DNA of 64,000 bases from RGIG2206 sp045579085 (GCA_045579085.1 JAZNLO010000001.1:1-64000); one strand, 5' to 3'. Positions 48,088 through 57,422 are shown, counted from the first letter of the stretch. The notes: a model not told the origin generated them from the sequence alone. Made by a program: numbers and translations.

Positions 48088-48672
48088 ATGAAAAGCAACT
48101 TTTATGCCCTTTTGGCAAGGATGAAATTTATAAACAGGTGGGGGTTGATGCGCTCAACGCATAACGAAACCTTGAGCGAGCACTGCCTTGACACAGCTTT
48201 TATCGCTCACGCACTTGTGATTATTGATAATAAACGCTTCTCAGGCAAGTTAAATCCCGATAGAGCGGCTGTGCTTGCTATGTATCACGATGCATCGGAG
48301 ATACTCACAGGCGATATGCCAACCCCTGTCAAATACTTCAATCCCGATATTCGCTTGGCATACAAGGCGGCAGAAATGTCCGCTTGTGAGCGATTACTTG
48401 CAGGCTTGCCTGAGGATATGAGGGAAGAAATTGAGCCTTGTGTAATTTATGATGAAGAGGCAAAGAAGTATGAGCCGTTTATCAAGGCTGCTGATAAACT
48501 CAGCGCATTAGCAAAGTGTATAGAGGAGAGGGGAATGGGCAACAGGGAGTTTGAAGATGCCGAAATATCCACAAAAGAGGCTATAAAAGCGTTAAACCTG
48601 CCCGCTGCAGACGTGTTTCTTGACACCTTTATGCAAGCCTACGGCTCAACACTTGACAAATTGAGCAGATAA
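48088..48672 (+). CDS. yfbR: YfbR-like HD-domain 5'-deoxynucleotidase
   Basis: A 194-residue HD-family phosphohydrolase. The metal ligands are in LSEHCLDTAFIAHAL (His), AMYHDASE (His-Asp) and AADKLSALAKC (Asp), and the substrate-region motif RWGLMRSTHNET matches YfbR. YfbR removes phosphate from deoxyribonucleoside 5'-monophosphates, tuning dNTP pools. It has GGAGGCGGCAT before the ATG. Confidence 0.88.
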   Translation: MKSNFYALLARMKFINRWGLMRSTHNETLSEHCLDTAFIAHALVIIDNKRFSGKLNPDRAAVLAMYHDASEILTGDMPTPVKYFNPDIRLAYKAAEMSACERLLAGLPEDMREEIEPCVIYDEEAKKYEPFIKAADKLSALAKCIEERGMGNREFEDAEISTKEAIKALNLPAADVFLDTFMQAYGSTLDKLSR

Positions 48673-48713
48673 AATTTATACTTTTTAACCACCTTTTATG
48701 CTATAAATATTTC

Positions 48714-48742
48714 TTTACACGGCTATATAAATGTGGTATAAT
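48714..48742 (+). promoter_or_regulatory. Sigma-A promoter of the CBM9-like surface gene
   Basis: TTTACA (48714-48719), 17 bases, TATAAT (48737-48742), 52 bases before the ATG. Confidence 0.65.
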
Positions 48743-48794
48743 TTTCATAGGTTAGCTACTATTAATGTAGTGAATTTGTTTTGGAGGGACTAAA

Positions 48795-50078
48795 ATGAAA
48801 AAGGCATTATCTATTATGTTGGCACTGGTTATGATTGTTTCATTGTTTTCTATGATGACAATTACCGGCTCAGCAGCAACATCTTACAAGGCTGTAAAAG
48901 CAACCACAGCGCCCACGCTTGATGGCGAGAAGGATTCAGGCTACGGCTCAAATAAGATTAATTTTGTTCATCAATCAAGCGGCGCATCAACAGAAAGCTA
49001 TGCTTACGTATGCTGGAGCGGTGTGGACCTTTACGTGTTTTTCCACGTTGTTGATTCTACCGAGCCTGTATATAAGCAGTTTGGCGCAAATAGCTTAGTA
49101 GACCATAGCTATATGACTGACTGCGTTGAGATTGCAATCGGTTTTGACGGAAAAACAAGAGAATCAGTTGCTTCTAACAACAGGTATGGATATAACGCTC
49201 AGATTCGTTTTAATCCTTACTATACTTCTACTTCGTATTCAGATGCTTACAAATGCAATCAGGGTATAATTTCTATTCCTTACGGAAGCAAAAATATGAA
49301 AGAAACACTTGACGTTAAGGGAGGAAAAACAAAGGCTTTCTATAAGAAAACCTCTGACGGTTATAACGTTGAAATAAAGCTTAACACTAACGGTAAGCTT
49401 TCAACAGCTCCTAGCTTCGGCTTAGTGGTTTGCGACGCTGACGTAGCAAGCGAAAACGCAGATGATAATAGAGGCGGTCATCGCAATCCGTATGTATTAA
49501 ATCAGCGGGATGACTATTTTTATTTGGACGCTCAGTATGAGTTAACTCTTGAGGGATATTCTTTAGCTAACGCTAAGCAGGATGAGCTTAATGCTATTGA
49601 GTCATCAAAAGCGGCTGCCTCAGCATTAAAGGAAGCATCAAAAGCAGCCGCCTCAGCATCAAGAGCAGCCGCCTCAGCATCAAGAGCAGCGCTTTCTGCT
49701 TCAATGGCAGCGCTCTCATCAAAGGCAACATCAGGCGCTTCAACTGCTACCTCATCTGAAGCAACTTCATCTGACGCAACCTCGTCGGAAGCAACCTCAA
49801 CAGAGTCAACCGCTTCAACACAGAGCGTAGTTGCAGGCACCGTTTCTGACGATACAACAGGCGGTGACACAGACAATACCATCGGCGCAGATACAGGCGA
49901 CGTTGAAGAGAACAACGGCTCTCTTGTATGGATAATTGTTGGCGTAGTTGCCGGCGTTTTAGTACTGGCTGCAGCAGCTGTTGTTGTTATTATCGTACTT
50001 AAAAACAAAAAGGCTGTAATTGCTGAGGGTGACGATGCTCAGGAAGAGGCAGAACTCAACTTCGGTGACGAAGAATAA
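48795..50078 (+). CDS. Surface-anchored protein with a CBM9/DOMON-like domain and Ser/Ala/Thr stalk
   Basis: A 427-residue exported protein: signal peptide (1-28, cleavage near GSAAT); a beta-sandwich domain resembling carbohydrate-binding family 9 (about 35-255, with APTLDGEKDSGYG, AYVCWSGVDLYVFFHVVDST, DCVEIAIGFD and GYNVEIKLNTN); a Ser/Ala stalk with repeats (about 270-350); an acidic spacer; one transmembrane helix (about 376-400); and an acidic cytoplasmic tail. It probably binds sugars at the cell surface, or acts as a sensor or scaffold (inference). There is no LPXTG motif. GGAGGGACTAAA precedes the ATG. Confidence 0.8.
   Translation: MKKALSIMLALVMIVSLFSMMTITGSAATSYKAVKATTAPTLDGEKDSGYGSNKINFVHQSSGASTESYAYVCWSGVDLYVFFHVVDSTEPVYKQFGANSLVDHSYMTDCVEIAIGFDGKTRESVASNNRYGYNAQIRFNPYYTSTSYSDAYKCNQGIISIPYGSKNMKETLDVKGGKTKAFYKKTSDGYNVEIKLNTNGKLSTAPSFGLVVCDADVASENADDNRGGHRNPYVLNQRDDYFYLDAQYELTLEGYSLANAKQDELNAIESSKAAASALKEASKAAASASRAAASASRAALSASMAALSSKATSGASTATSSEATSSDATSSEATSTESTASTQSVVAGTVSDDTTGGDTDNTIGADTGDVEENNGSLVWIIVGVVAGVLVLAAAAVVVIIVLKNKKAVIAEGDDAQEEAELNFGDEE
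49625..49806 (+). repeat. In-frame tandem repeats coding for the Ser/Ala/Thr stalk
   Basis: A 21-base unit coding for the heptad AAASASR-type sequence is repeated about two and a half times (49636-49703). Further downstream (about 49745-49806) a 15-base unit codes for ATSSE/ATSSD-type pentads. Such repeats can change in length by slippage or recombination without breaking the frame. Confidence 0.7.
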
Positions 50079-50097
50079 TATAAAAAGGAAGCACAGC

Positions 50098-50652
50098 ATG
50101 TCAACAAATAATATAGTTGCAGTTGTCGGTATGTGCGGCTCAGGTAAGTCTGTTGCCACCGAAATGTTCACCGATGCAGGTTGGACTAAAGTATATTTCG
50201 GCGGTATAACTATGGAGGAGCTTGAGCGCAGAGGACTGCCTAAAAATGAGAAAAATGAAAAAGCTGTCAGGGAAGAGTTGCGCGCGCAGTATGGCTTAGC
50301 GGCTTATGCCGTTAAGCTCCTTGACAGGATTAAGGAGTATGCCGCGAATGGCAACGTAGTGCTTGACGGGCTTTACTCATGGTCGGAATACACTTATTTA
50401 AAGGAAGCGCTCGGCGACAAATTGCAAGTGTTGGCAATAGTTACAGACAGGGCAAAAAGATACAGCAGACTCAAATCGCGTGAAATCCGTCCGCTTACAA
50501 ACGAGGAAGCACGCTCACGTGATTTTTCGGAGATTGAAAATCTCGAAAAGGGCGGACCGATTGCCATTGCCGACTATTTCATAACCAACAACGGCACTGC
50601 TGACGAGCTCAAGAATAAGATTAAAGATTATATGAAGCAGTTTGACAACTGA
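50098..50652 (+). CDS. Dephospho-CoA-kinase-like P-loop nucleotide kinase
   Basis: A 184-residue P-loop kinase with Walker A VVGMCGSGKS near the N-terminus, a lid region rich in Arg (TDRAKRYSRLKSREIRP) and a C-terminal ADYFITNNGT motif. It resembles dephospho-CoA kinase and adenylate-kinase-type enzymes, but the family signatures for CoaE are incomplete, so the substrate is open. The ATG at 50098 follows AAAAGGAAG; an upstream in-frame reading overlaps the preceding gene and is rejected. It lies 19 bases after the surface-protein gene. Confidence 0.7.
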   Translation: MSTNNIVAVVGMCGSGKSVATEMFTDAGWTKVYFGGITMEELERRGLPKNEKNEKAVREELRAQYGLAAYAVKLLDRIKEYAANGNVVLDGLYSWSEYTYLKEALGDKLQVLAIVTDRAKRYSRLKSREIRPLTNEEARSRDFSEIENLEKGGPIAIADYFITNNGTADELKNKIKDYMKQFDN

Positions 50653-50667
50653 TAAAGCGTAAAAACT

Positions 50668-50699
50668 AAAACGGCGGAGCTTCTGCTCCGCCGTTTTTC
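50668..50699. terminator. Bidirectional terminator before trpS
   Basis: Stem AAAACGGCGGAGC / GCTCCGCCGTTTT with a TTCT loop and T residues on both strands, shared by the convergent kinase and trpS genes. Confidence 0.92.
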
Positions 50700-50720
50700 T
50701 TTGCGTTTGTATATTTTTGC

Positions 50721-51725
50721 TTACATTATGTAGCCGATTTTTTTCATTACCTTCATAACGGTCTTTCTTGCAATGCGTTCAGCGCTTTCGGCGCCCTTTG
50801 CGCATAGCTCGGAAAGGTAATCTTTTTCGCTGATTACCTGAGCGTATTTTTCCTGAACAGGTCTAAGCGTTTCGATTACAGCCTCAGCAACTGCAGGCTT
50901 AAATTCGCCGTAGCCCTTGCCGTCGAACTCACGCTCGATTTCGTCGAAACTTTTGCCTGTGCAAGCAGAGTAAATGGTCATAAGATTGTTTATGCCATCC
51001 TTGCCGTCGGCATAACGCACGCAAGCCTCACTGTCGGTTACGGCACGCTTGAACTTGCGCATAATATCGTCGGGCTTGTCAAGGATTGCAACCCAAGCGT
51101 TGATGTTCTCGTCAGACTTAGACATTTTCTTTGTCGGGTCCTGAAGCGACATAACCTTTGCGCCAACCTTGGTGATATAGGGCTCAGGCACTTTGAAAGT
51201 GGGTGAGTATATGGAATTAAAACGCTCAGCGATATTTCTTGTCAGCTCAAGGTGCTGTTTCTGGTCCTGACCGATAGGTACAAGGTCTGTTTGATACAGC
51301 AAAATGTCCGCCGCCATAAGTGCGGGATAGGTAAACAGTCCTGCATTTACATTATCTGCGTGCTTTGTGGATTTATCTTTAAACTGTGTCATTCTGGATA
51401 GCTCGCCAAACTGAGTATAGCAGTTTAAAATCCACGCCAATTGCGAATGCTCAGGCACTTGTGATTGCAGAGCGATGATGCTTTTTTCCGGGTCCAGACC
51501 GATAGCAATAAGCAGCGCAAACGTGCTGCGTATCTGTTCACGCAGCTTTGCCGGCTCCTGACGTACTGTTATCGCGTGAAGGTCGGCAACCATATACATG
51601 GTGTCAAACTCGCCGCTTTGCTGCATAGCAACCCAGTTTTTAAGCGCACCTAAATAGTTGCCTAAGGTGAGCATACCGCTGGGCTGAATTGCACTGTAAA
51701 CTCGCTTTTTGTTTTCGTTTTCCAT
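50721..51725 (-). CDS. trpS: Tryptophanyl-tRNA synthetase
   Basis: A 334-residue class I synthetase. HIGH-type motif PSGMLTLGNYLGA near the start, AADILLYQTDLVPIGQDQKQH in the active site, and the KMSKS loop as KKMSKSDEN. Full length for the bacterial enzyme. The ATG at 51725 has GAGGTATATAAT upstream. No T-box or trp-type leader is seen in the 87 bases before it. Confidence 0.97.
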   Translation of the reverse strand: MENENKKRVYSAIQPSGMLTLGNYLGALKNWVAMQQSGEFDTMYMVADLHAITVRQEPAKLREQIRSTFALLIAIGLDPEKSIIALQSQVPEHSQLAWILNCYTQFGELSRMTQFKDKSTKHADNVNAGLFTYPALMAADILLYQTDLVPIGQDQKQHLELTRNIAERFNSIYSPTFKVPEPYITKVGAKVMSLQDPTKKMSKSDENINAWVAILDKPDDIMRKFKRAVTDSEACVRYADGKDGINNLMTIYSACTGKSFDEIEREFDGKGYGEFKPAVAEAVIETLRPVQEKYAQVISEKDYLSELCAKGAESAERIARKTVMKVMKKIGYIM

Positions 51726-51812
51726 ATTATATACCTCACAAACTTATGTAAAAGATTAATATCTATTTTAAACTCATTATATGTTTTCGTTTTTCATATA
51801 AATAGTATATCA

Positions 51813-52328
51813 CTATTTAAGCTGAGATAGAGAAAACGCTCTTACGTTTTCTGCCATTGAGCGAAGCATCTGATAGTCAAGCTCAGTCATATTGGCCTTG
51901 CAGTCGTCTGAGAGAGCGTCATAGGCGGCTTTGTACTCGTCGATTTGGTTGTAAACCGCATTTATGCTGAGGTTGCCCACGTACATATTATAAATAGCCT
52001 TATACGTTTGATGCACAGTTTCCATATACTTGGTTTCCTCGCGCACGAACAAATTAAACTGACCCATATATTTTAGAGCTGTTTTTATATACTCGATATC
52101 GTTAAACGTGATGCTCTGAGCTTGCGCAGGAAGATGCGCGGCAAGGTCGCTGTTTACAACGTAGGTCTGAGCGAGCTTCATTTCCCTGTTTTGCTCGATT
52201 TTTACGGTGTTTGTCCAGCTCTGCGTGTCTTCAACGGGAGTGGGATTGCCTGTTTTTTCCTCGAAGCAAGAGGTAAGACAAAGCATAGTGATTAAGCAGA
52301 TAATTGCAATAGCTAAAAGTTTTTTCAT
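51813..52328 (-). CDS. Lipoprotein of unknown function
   Basis: A 171-residue lipoprotein: signal peptide of about 20 residues ending in the lipobox LTSC, then a helical domain with no recognised family. Its ATG overlaps the TGA of the NUDIX gene (ATGA), with AAGGG seven bases upstream, so the two are translated together. Function unknown; the coupling to NUDIX may be only organisational. Confidence 0.72.
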   Translation of the reverse strand: MKKLLAIAIICLITMLCLTSCFEEKTGNPTPVEDTQSWTNTVKIEQNREMKLAQTYVVNSDLAAHLPAQAQSITFNDIEYIKTALKYMGQFNLFVREETKYMETVHQTYKAIYNMYVGNLSINAVYNQIDEYKAAYDALSDDCKANMTELDYQMLRSMAENVRAFSLSQLK

Positions 52329-52870
52329 ATATCATTACCCTTAAATTTGAGTTTTAATTTCATTAGCGCAATTTGAGTTTTTGCATCGCGTATTTCCCCG
52401 TCAAGAACCATTTTAAGTGCCTGTTCAAAGTTAATGCTGTGCGAGCAGAGCAGTTCCCCGTTGTCGAGATGGCTTTCACCGCGCGAAATACCCGTTGCCA
52501 GAAAGATATGTATGGTTTCGCCGCAGTAGGCGGGAGTGGGATATATCTCGCCGAGCGAGTGCCAGTTTTCAGCCGTGCAGCCCGTTTCCTCATAAAGCTC
52601 ACGTTTACCGCATTCGAGAGGGTCTTCGCCTGCTTCTAACTTGCCTGCAGGGATTTCATACATAACCTCTGTGTGCGGATGACGGTATTGCCTGACAAGC
52701 TGTATGCAGCCGTCATCATCAATAGCAAGCACGCCCACGCCGCCGTTGTGCTCGATGATTTCACGTGAGGCGATAGAGCCGTCGGGCAAGGATACTTTAT
52801 CAAGGCGCAAATTCAAAATTTTGCCTTCAAACTTATATTCACTTGAAACGGTTGTTTCAATCATATCCAT
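52325..52870 (-). CDS. NUDIX hydrolase, ADP-ribose pyrophosphatase type
   Basis: A 181-residue NUDIX protein. The Nudix box is complete (GKLEAGEDPLECGKRELYEETG), preceded by VRQYRHPHTEVMYEIPAG and followed by PAYCGETIHIFLA, which is the signature of ADP-ribose pyrophosphatases (NudF/YqkG). It would hydrolyse ADP-ribose to AMP and ribose-5-phosphate. AAAGGTAGC precedes the ATG. The lipoprotein gene overlaps its end. Confidence 0.88.
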   Translation of the reverse strand: MDMIETTVSSEYKFEGKILNLRLDKVSLPDGSIASREIIEHNGGVGVLAIDDDGCIQLVRQYRHPHTEVMYEIPAGKLEAGEDPLECGKRELYEETGCTAENWHSLGEIYPTPAYCGETIHIFLATGISRGESHLDNGELLCSHSINFEQALKMVLDGEIRDAKTQIALMKLKLKFKGNDI

Positions 52871-52928
52871 TATAAGCTACCTTTCATAAATAAAGCCGAA
52901 TGACATAAATCAAATGAGGTGTATCAAA

Positions 52929-53828
52929 ATGAGAACCACAGTAAAGCCGATAGAACACGATTACTTTACAACCAGAGATGAAATCTATTCTCTGCTTGGC
53001 AAGTACCCGTTTTTGCAGATAGAGAAAATAGGTAAAAGCACGTGGGGAAAGGAATTGCTTGCGCTACGCATAGGTAAGCGGCAGAACTACGTTTTGTACA
53101 CAGCGGCATTTCACGGTATGGAAAGAATATCGGCTGCGGTGTGTCTGCGCTTTGTGGAGCAGGTGTGCCATGCCATAATGGTTGGCGGAGAGGTGGCAGG
53201 CATATCCGCAAGGAGAGCCTTTTCCGATAGGGGACTTATTGCAGTGCCACTTGTAAATCCCGACGGAGTTGATATAGCAATTCACGGGGAAAAGGCTTGT
53301 ATGGATAAAGGCAGAATAAAAAGACTCTGCTCAGGCCACTTTGAAATCTGGAATGCAAACGCAAGAGGCGTTGATATCAATCATAACTTTGACGCAGGCT
53401 GGCACAGACTGCGTGAGCTTGAAAAGGAGGCAGGCATTTTCGGGCCTGCGCCCACGAGGTATGGCGGCAGCTCACCTCACAGCGAAGCGGAAACGCTTGC
53501 TTTGACAAGGCTTTGCGCCAAGACCAATTTTTCGCACGTGGTTGCGTTGCATACTCAGGGCGAGGTGATATACTGGAACTACGGCAAAAACACGCCCGAG
53601 CGAGCCAAACGCATGGCAAAAATAATGTCAGCCTCCAGCGGATACGCCCTTGAGGAGCCGATGGGGCTCTCGTCAATGGGCGGGTTCAAGGACTGGTTTA
53701 TAGACAAATACTCGCGTCCTGGCTTCACGATAGAGCTTGGCAAGGGTAAAAACCCGTTGCCCGCCGACCTTCTTGATGAGATATACACCAGAGTAGAAGA
53801 AATGCTGATGCTGACGCTGGTTATGTAA
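52929..53828 (+). CDS. M14-family zinc carboxypeptidase
   Basis: A 299-residue metallocarboxypeptidase. The zinc ligands are in AAFHGMERISA (HxxE) and VVALHTQGE (His), substrate-binding residues are in NARGVDINHNFDAGW, and the catalytic Glu is in FTIELGKGKNP. There is no signal peptide, so it probably works inside the cell on muropeptides or similar peptides; clostridial members often cleave gamma-D-Glu-diaminopimelate bonds (family knowledge, not shown here). The ATG at 52929 is preferred over one 15 bases earlier because GAGG lies nine bases before it. Confidence 0.88.
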   Translation: MRTTVKPIEHDYFTTRDEIYSLLGKYPFLQIEKIGKSTWGKELLALRIGKRQNYVLYTAAFHGMERISAAVCLRFVEQVCHAIMVGGEVAGISARRAFSDRGLIAVPLVNPDGVDIAIHGEKACMDKGRIKRLCSGHFEIWNANARGVDINHNFDAGWHRLRELEKEAGIFGPAPTRYGGSSPHSEAETLALTRLCAKTNFSHVVALHTQGEVIYWNYGKNTPERAKRMAKIMSASSGYALEEPMGLSSMGGFKDWFIDKYSRPGFTIELGKGKNPLPADLLDEIYTRVEEMLMLTLVM

Positions 53829-53898
53829 TTATAACAGATAATTTTAAGTTTGTAAACAGGCTTGAAATTATTATCCTGACTAAAATTGGCTTAATCTC

Positions 53899-53928
53899 TT
53901 GAAATATTTGTGCTTTATGTAGTATAAT
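53899..53928 (+). promoter_or_regulatory. Promoter of metG with a short hairpin leader
   Basis: TTGAAA (53899-53904), 18 bases, TATAAT (53923-53928). The leader of about 55 bases carries a hairpin (TTCGCC / GGCGAA, about 53946-53971) ending shortly before the AAGGAG of metG. It is too short for a T-box or SAM riboswitch. Confidence 0.6.
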
Positions 53929-53990
53929 AACAAGGTATATATCCATTCGCCGCTATCATTGGGTGGCGAAATGAATAAGGAGAAATCAAA

Positions 53991-55937
53991 ATGAGTGAAA
54001 AGTTTTACATTACAACAGCCATAGCCTACGCTTCACGCAAGCCACATATTGGCAACACATACGATATCGTGCTTGCTGATATGATAGCAAGATTCAAGCG
54101 TATGCAAGGGTACGATGTGTATTTTTTGACGGGTTCAGACGAGCACGGTCAAAAGATTGAGGAGTGCGCAAAGGCTCAGTCAACAACGCCGAAGGAGTAT
54201 GTTGACTCTATAGCTAACGAAATAAAATCTGTATGGGATTGTATGGATGTTACATATAATCGTTTTATCCGTACAACAGATGAAGACCACGAGACTGCAG
54301 TAAAAGCTATATTCAAAAAGCTTTACGAGCAGGACGATATCTATAAGGGCACCTATGAGGGCAAGTACTGCGTGCCGTGCGAGTCGTTCTTTACCGCCTC
54401 TCAGCTTGTTGACGGTAAATGCCCCGACTGCGGCAGAGAAGTTGTTGATGCTCAGGAGGAGGCTTATTTCTTAAGACTCAGCAAGTATCAGGACAAATTG
54501 ATGCAGTATTATGAAGAAAACCCAGACTTCTTCCGCCCTGACTCAAGACGTGCTGAGATGATAAACAACTTCCTCAAGCCAGGTCTTGCAGATTTGTGCG
54601 TTTCCCGTTCGTCGTTCAAATGGGGCGTGCCTGTTGAGTTTGATGACCGCCACGTTATCTATGTTTGGATAGATGCATTGTCAAACTATATCACAGGTAT
54701 AGGCTATAACCCTGATTCAAGCAGTGAGCTGTATAAAAAATACTGGCCAGCAGACCTGCACGTTATTGGTAAGGACATAGTTCGTTTCCACACGATTTAT
54801 TGGCCGATAATCCTTATGGCTCTGGGCGAGCCGCGTCCCAAGCAGGTGCTTGGTCATCCGTGGATGCTGTTTGGCGAGGATAAGATGAGCAAGTCTAAGG
54901 GCAATGTTATATACGCAGACGAGCTTGCCTCGCGCTTTGGAGTGGACGCTGTGCGTTATTATCTGCTCAGTGAAATGCCGTTTGCACAGGATGGCTCGAT
55001 AACCTATGAGAGCTTTATCAACAGGTATAACACCGATTTGGCAAACACGCTCGGCAACCTTGTAAACAGAAGCATTGCTATGGCGAATAAATATTTTGAC
55101 GGTTTTGTTACTAAGCCTGACACTGCCGACGAGGTGGATGCAGACCTTATTGATACAGCGAAAAAGACGGTTGCAAAATACATTGAGCTGATGAACGAGT
55201 ATCGCAATGCTGACGCTGTTAACACAGTAATGGAGCTTGCAAAGCGTTGCAATAAGTATATAGACGAAACAGCACCTTGGGTGCTCGCAAAGGACGAGGC
55301 ATCCAAGCCGCGCCTGAATGCAGTGCTGTATAACCTGATTGAGTGCATTCGTATTCTCGGCGTTGTTTTGCAGCCGATGATGCCGTCAACTTCAGCAGAG
55401 ATTATACGTCAGCTGAACATTGACGAGTCGGGCGCAACGCTTGAGTCTGTGCTTGGTGAATTCAGCTTCTTTGATAGCGTAAAGGTCGGTCAGGCAAGTC
55501 CGCTTTTCTCAAGAATAGACGTTGAGAAAACTCTCGCTGAGCTTGCGGAGCAAATGAAAGCTGCCGCACAGCAGGAGCAGAAAAACGAGGAAGCAGAAAA
55601 CGTAGTCAAACTCGAGCAGATTTCGATTGATGATTTCGCAAAGATTGAGCTTCGCACTGCTAAGGTGGTTGAGTGTGAGCCTGTTAAAAAGGCGAAAAAG
55701 CTGCTTAAGCTTACCCTTGATGACGGCACCTCGCAGCCGCGTACCGTTGCATCGGGAATCGCCCAGTATTACACTCCCGACGAGCTTATCGGCAAAACGG
55801 TTATCGTTGTTGCAAACCTCAAGCCTGCTACGCTGTGTGGAGTTGAAAGCTGCGGTATGATACTTGCGGCGGATACTGCCGATACAGTTAAGGTAATATT
55901 TGTAGACGGCGTAGAGCCCGGCGCAAAAATAAGATAA
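53991..55937 (+). CDS. metG: Methionyl-tRNA synthetase with C-terminal tRNA-binding domain
   Basis: A 648-residue class I synthetase. It has the HIGH-type PHIGNTYD (near residue 17), a zinc-finger segment CVPCESF and CPDCGR, the KMSKS loop DKMSKSKGN, and an Arg-rich anticodon-binding helical domain. The C-terminal 105 residues are the tRNA-binding (tRBD) domain with IDDFAKIELRTAKVVECEPV. The length is that of the dimeric tRBD-bearing type. AAGGAGAAATCAAA precedes the ATG. Confidence 0.97.
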   Translation: MSEKFYITTAIAYASRKPHIGNTYDIVLADMIARFKRMQGYDVYFLTGSDEHGQKIEECAKAQSTTPKEYVDSIANEIKSVWDCMDVTYNRFIRTTDEDHETAVKAIFKKLYEQDDIYKGTYEGKYCVPCESFFTASQLVDGKCPDCGREVVDAQEEAYFLRLSKYQDKLMQYYEENPDFFRPDSRRAEMINNFLKPGLADLCVSRSSFKWGVPVEFDDRHVIYVWIDALSNYITGIGYNPDSSSELYKKYWPADLHVIGKDIVRFHTIYWPIILMALGEPRPKQVLGHPWMLFGEDKMSKSKGNVIYADELASRFGVDAVRYYLLSEMPFAQDGSITYESFINRYNTDLANTLGNLVNRSIAMANKYFDGFVTKPDTADEVDADLIDTAKKTVAKYIELMNEYRNADAVNTVMELAKRCNKYIDETAPWVLAKDEASKPRLNAVLYNLIECIRILGVVLQPMMPSTSAEIIRQLNIDESGATLESVLGEFSFFDSVKVGQASPLFSRIDVEKTLAELAEQMKAAAQQEQKNEEAENVVKLEQISIDDFAKIELRTAKVVECEPVKKAKKLLKLTLDDGTSQPRTVASGIAQYYTPDELIGKTVIVVANLKPATLCGVESCGMILAADTADTVKVIFVDGVEPGAKIR

Positions 55938-55978
55938 TAAAAAAAACAGGACATTCACGTGAATGTCCTGTTTTTTTT
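55938..55978. terminator. Palindromic bidirectional terminator after metG
   Basis: A perfect 20+20 base palindrome (arm ending in GGACATTCAC) flanked by A8 and T8; it serves both metG and the convergent DUF1622 gene. Confidence 0.95.
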
Positions 55979-56000
55979 ATTTTATATTTGTATCGTAAAA

Positions 56001-56393
56001 CTACTTTTCTTCTTTGTCTTTGTGCTCAAGGCTTTCGTCTAACTCTGCTTTTCTCTCGTTCTTGATTTCCCAGTGAATGAGCAGCGAGAGGAGGGCTCTG
56101 AGCGCAATAACGATAGCAAGAGTTCCAAGCTCTGAGAGGTTTCTTACTATTACGGTGTTTACAATCTCTGCGCCCATTTTGAATTCAAGTGCGAGGGCAA
56201 GAGTTTTACCAAGGTCGATAATTATGTTGGTTTTGTGCTTGTTCTTTAGCTTGGAGAAAAGTTGACCTATTGCCTTGAACGAGCCGACAATAATAATCAA
56301 TATACCTATCAGTTCAAGAGTATATACAGTGATAGCGGCGATGAAATAGAGGAGATTTTCATATCCTCCCATAAAAATTTCAAAAAAATCCAT
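56001..56393 (-). CDS. DUF1622 membrane protein
   Basis: A 130-residue membrane protein with three hydrophobic helices (about 14-42, 75-95 and 92-110) and a charged C-terminus. The central FKMGAEIVNTVIVRNLSELGTLAIVIALRALLSL is the DUF1622 signature. Function unknown. CAGGAGGC precedes the ATG. Confidence 0.85.
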   Translation of the reverse strand: MDFFEIFMGGYENLLYFIAAITVYTLELIGILIIIVGSFKAIGQLFSKLKNKHKTNIIIDLGKTLALALEFKMGAEIVNTVIVRNLSELGTLAIVIALRALLSLLIHWEIKNERKAELDESLEHKDKEEK

Positions 56394-56462
56394 AAAGCCT
56401 CCTGATAAGACTGTTTTTAAACAAAGTCCTTTTAGATATTATAGCACGATTTGGATGCTGTT

Positions 56463-57422
56463 TCAACCACTCTTTTTGCGCACAAATAAACGCTTAAAAC
56501 TTGCAAAGCTTATTTGTGAAACAACGATGCCGCCAAACATTATCGCACAGCCCAAAAGCTCGGTTGCAGATAGCCCTGAGTAGTCGAGCTGATTCACAAT
56601 TAAGCCGTAAAACAAAGCTTCGCCCACAGCGCTGAAAACCGATTCGGTAGACATTATGATTGCGGCGGCGGTTGGATTTGCGCCACGCTGACCGATAACC
56701 TGACAGGTGTAAGCGATGCCCACGCTCATTACGCCGCCGTAGAGCAGAGGCAGAGCGGTTGCCTTGATTTGAAGCATAAGTGACGCAACGCTTTCAATTT
56801 CAAACAGCCCTGCGCCAATGAAGCTAAAAATGCTGCAAAACAGAAATTGCGTTAAAGAAAACGTGATTGGTTTAAGAGTGGCAGCAAAGCGGTCGATTGA
56901 GAGAATGTGCAGCGCCCAGAAAACAGTGCCAATCAGGGTAAGGACTATACCGAGCAGCTCTTGTTGAGGGCTAACGTCGGATTTGCCTGTTGGCATACAC
57001 AGCAAAAACAGCCCCACAACTGCCAACCCTGCACCAACCCATATGTTAGCAGAGCTTTTCTTTTTAAGAAAAACAAAGCTGATGATAGGCACCAAAACAG
57101 TGTAAAGACCGGTTAAGAAGCCTGATTTGCCTGCGCTGTTCATAAGAATGATGCCGTATTGCTGAAAGTTTGAGGCAACACAAAGTATAAAACCGCACAG
57201 CGCGCCGTATTTGAGGTAACTGAGGGCATCTGCTTTTGACAGAGTGCTGCGCTCAAAAATCAGTATTACGGGCACAAGTGAAACTGCGCCTATTATGTAT
57301 CTTACTGCGTTAAAAGTGATTCCGCCGATGGTGCTTGCGGATTCCTGTTGGGCAACAAAGGCGAACCCCCAAATCATAGCAGTAAAAATTAGAAAAAGAT
57401 TAGATTTAAGCTTACTGTTCAT
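56463..57422 (-). CDS. EamA/DMT-family transporter
   Basis: A 319-residue drug/metabolite transporter with ten predicted helices in two EamA repeats (first WGFAFVAQQES..., second from about residue 155). Members export amino acids, cofactors or other small metabolites; the substrate cannot be inferred. The ATG at 57422 has AAAGGACTTAAT upstream. It begins 74 bases upstream (on its strand) of the DUF1622 gene's region but has no overlap with it. Confidence 0.88.
   Translation of the reverse strand: MNSKLKSNLFLIFTAMIWGFAFVAQQESASTIGGITFNAVRYIIGAVSLVPVILIFERSTLSKADALSYLKYGALCGFILCVASNFQQYGIILMNSAGKSGFLTGLYTVLVPIISFVFLKKKSSANIWVGAGLAVVGLFLLCMPTGKSDVSPQQELLGIVLTLIGTVFWALHILSIDRFAATLKPITFSLTQFLFCSIFSFIGAGLFEIESVASLMLQIKATALPLLYGGVMSVGIAYTCQVIGQRGANPTAAAIIMSTESVFSAVGEALFYGLIVNQLDYSGLSATELLGCAIMFGGIVVSQISFASFKRLFVRKKSG

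Noticed and set aside
49625..49806. CRISPR-like direct repeats
   Set aside because: The repeats are in frame, contiguous without spacers and code for the Ser/Ala/Thr stalk of a surface protein.
53929..53990. Possible T-box leader before metG, because a GGGTGGCG string occurs
   Set aside because: The leader from the promoter is only about 60 bases, lacks the specifier stem and the rest of the T-box sequence, and has no terminator/antiterminator pair.
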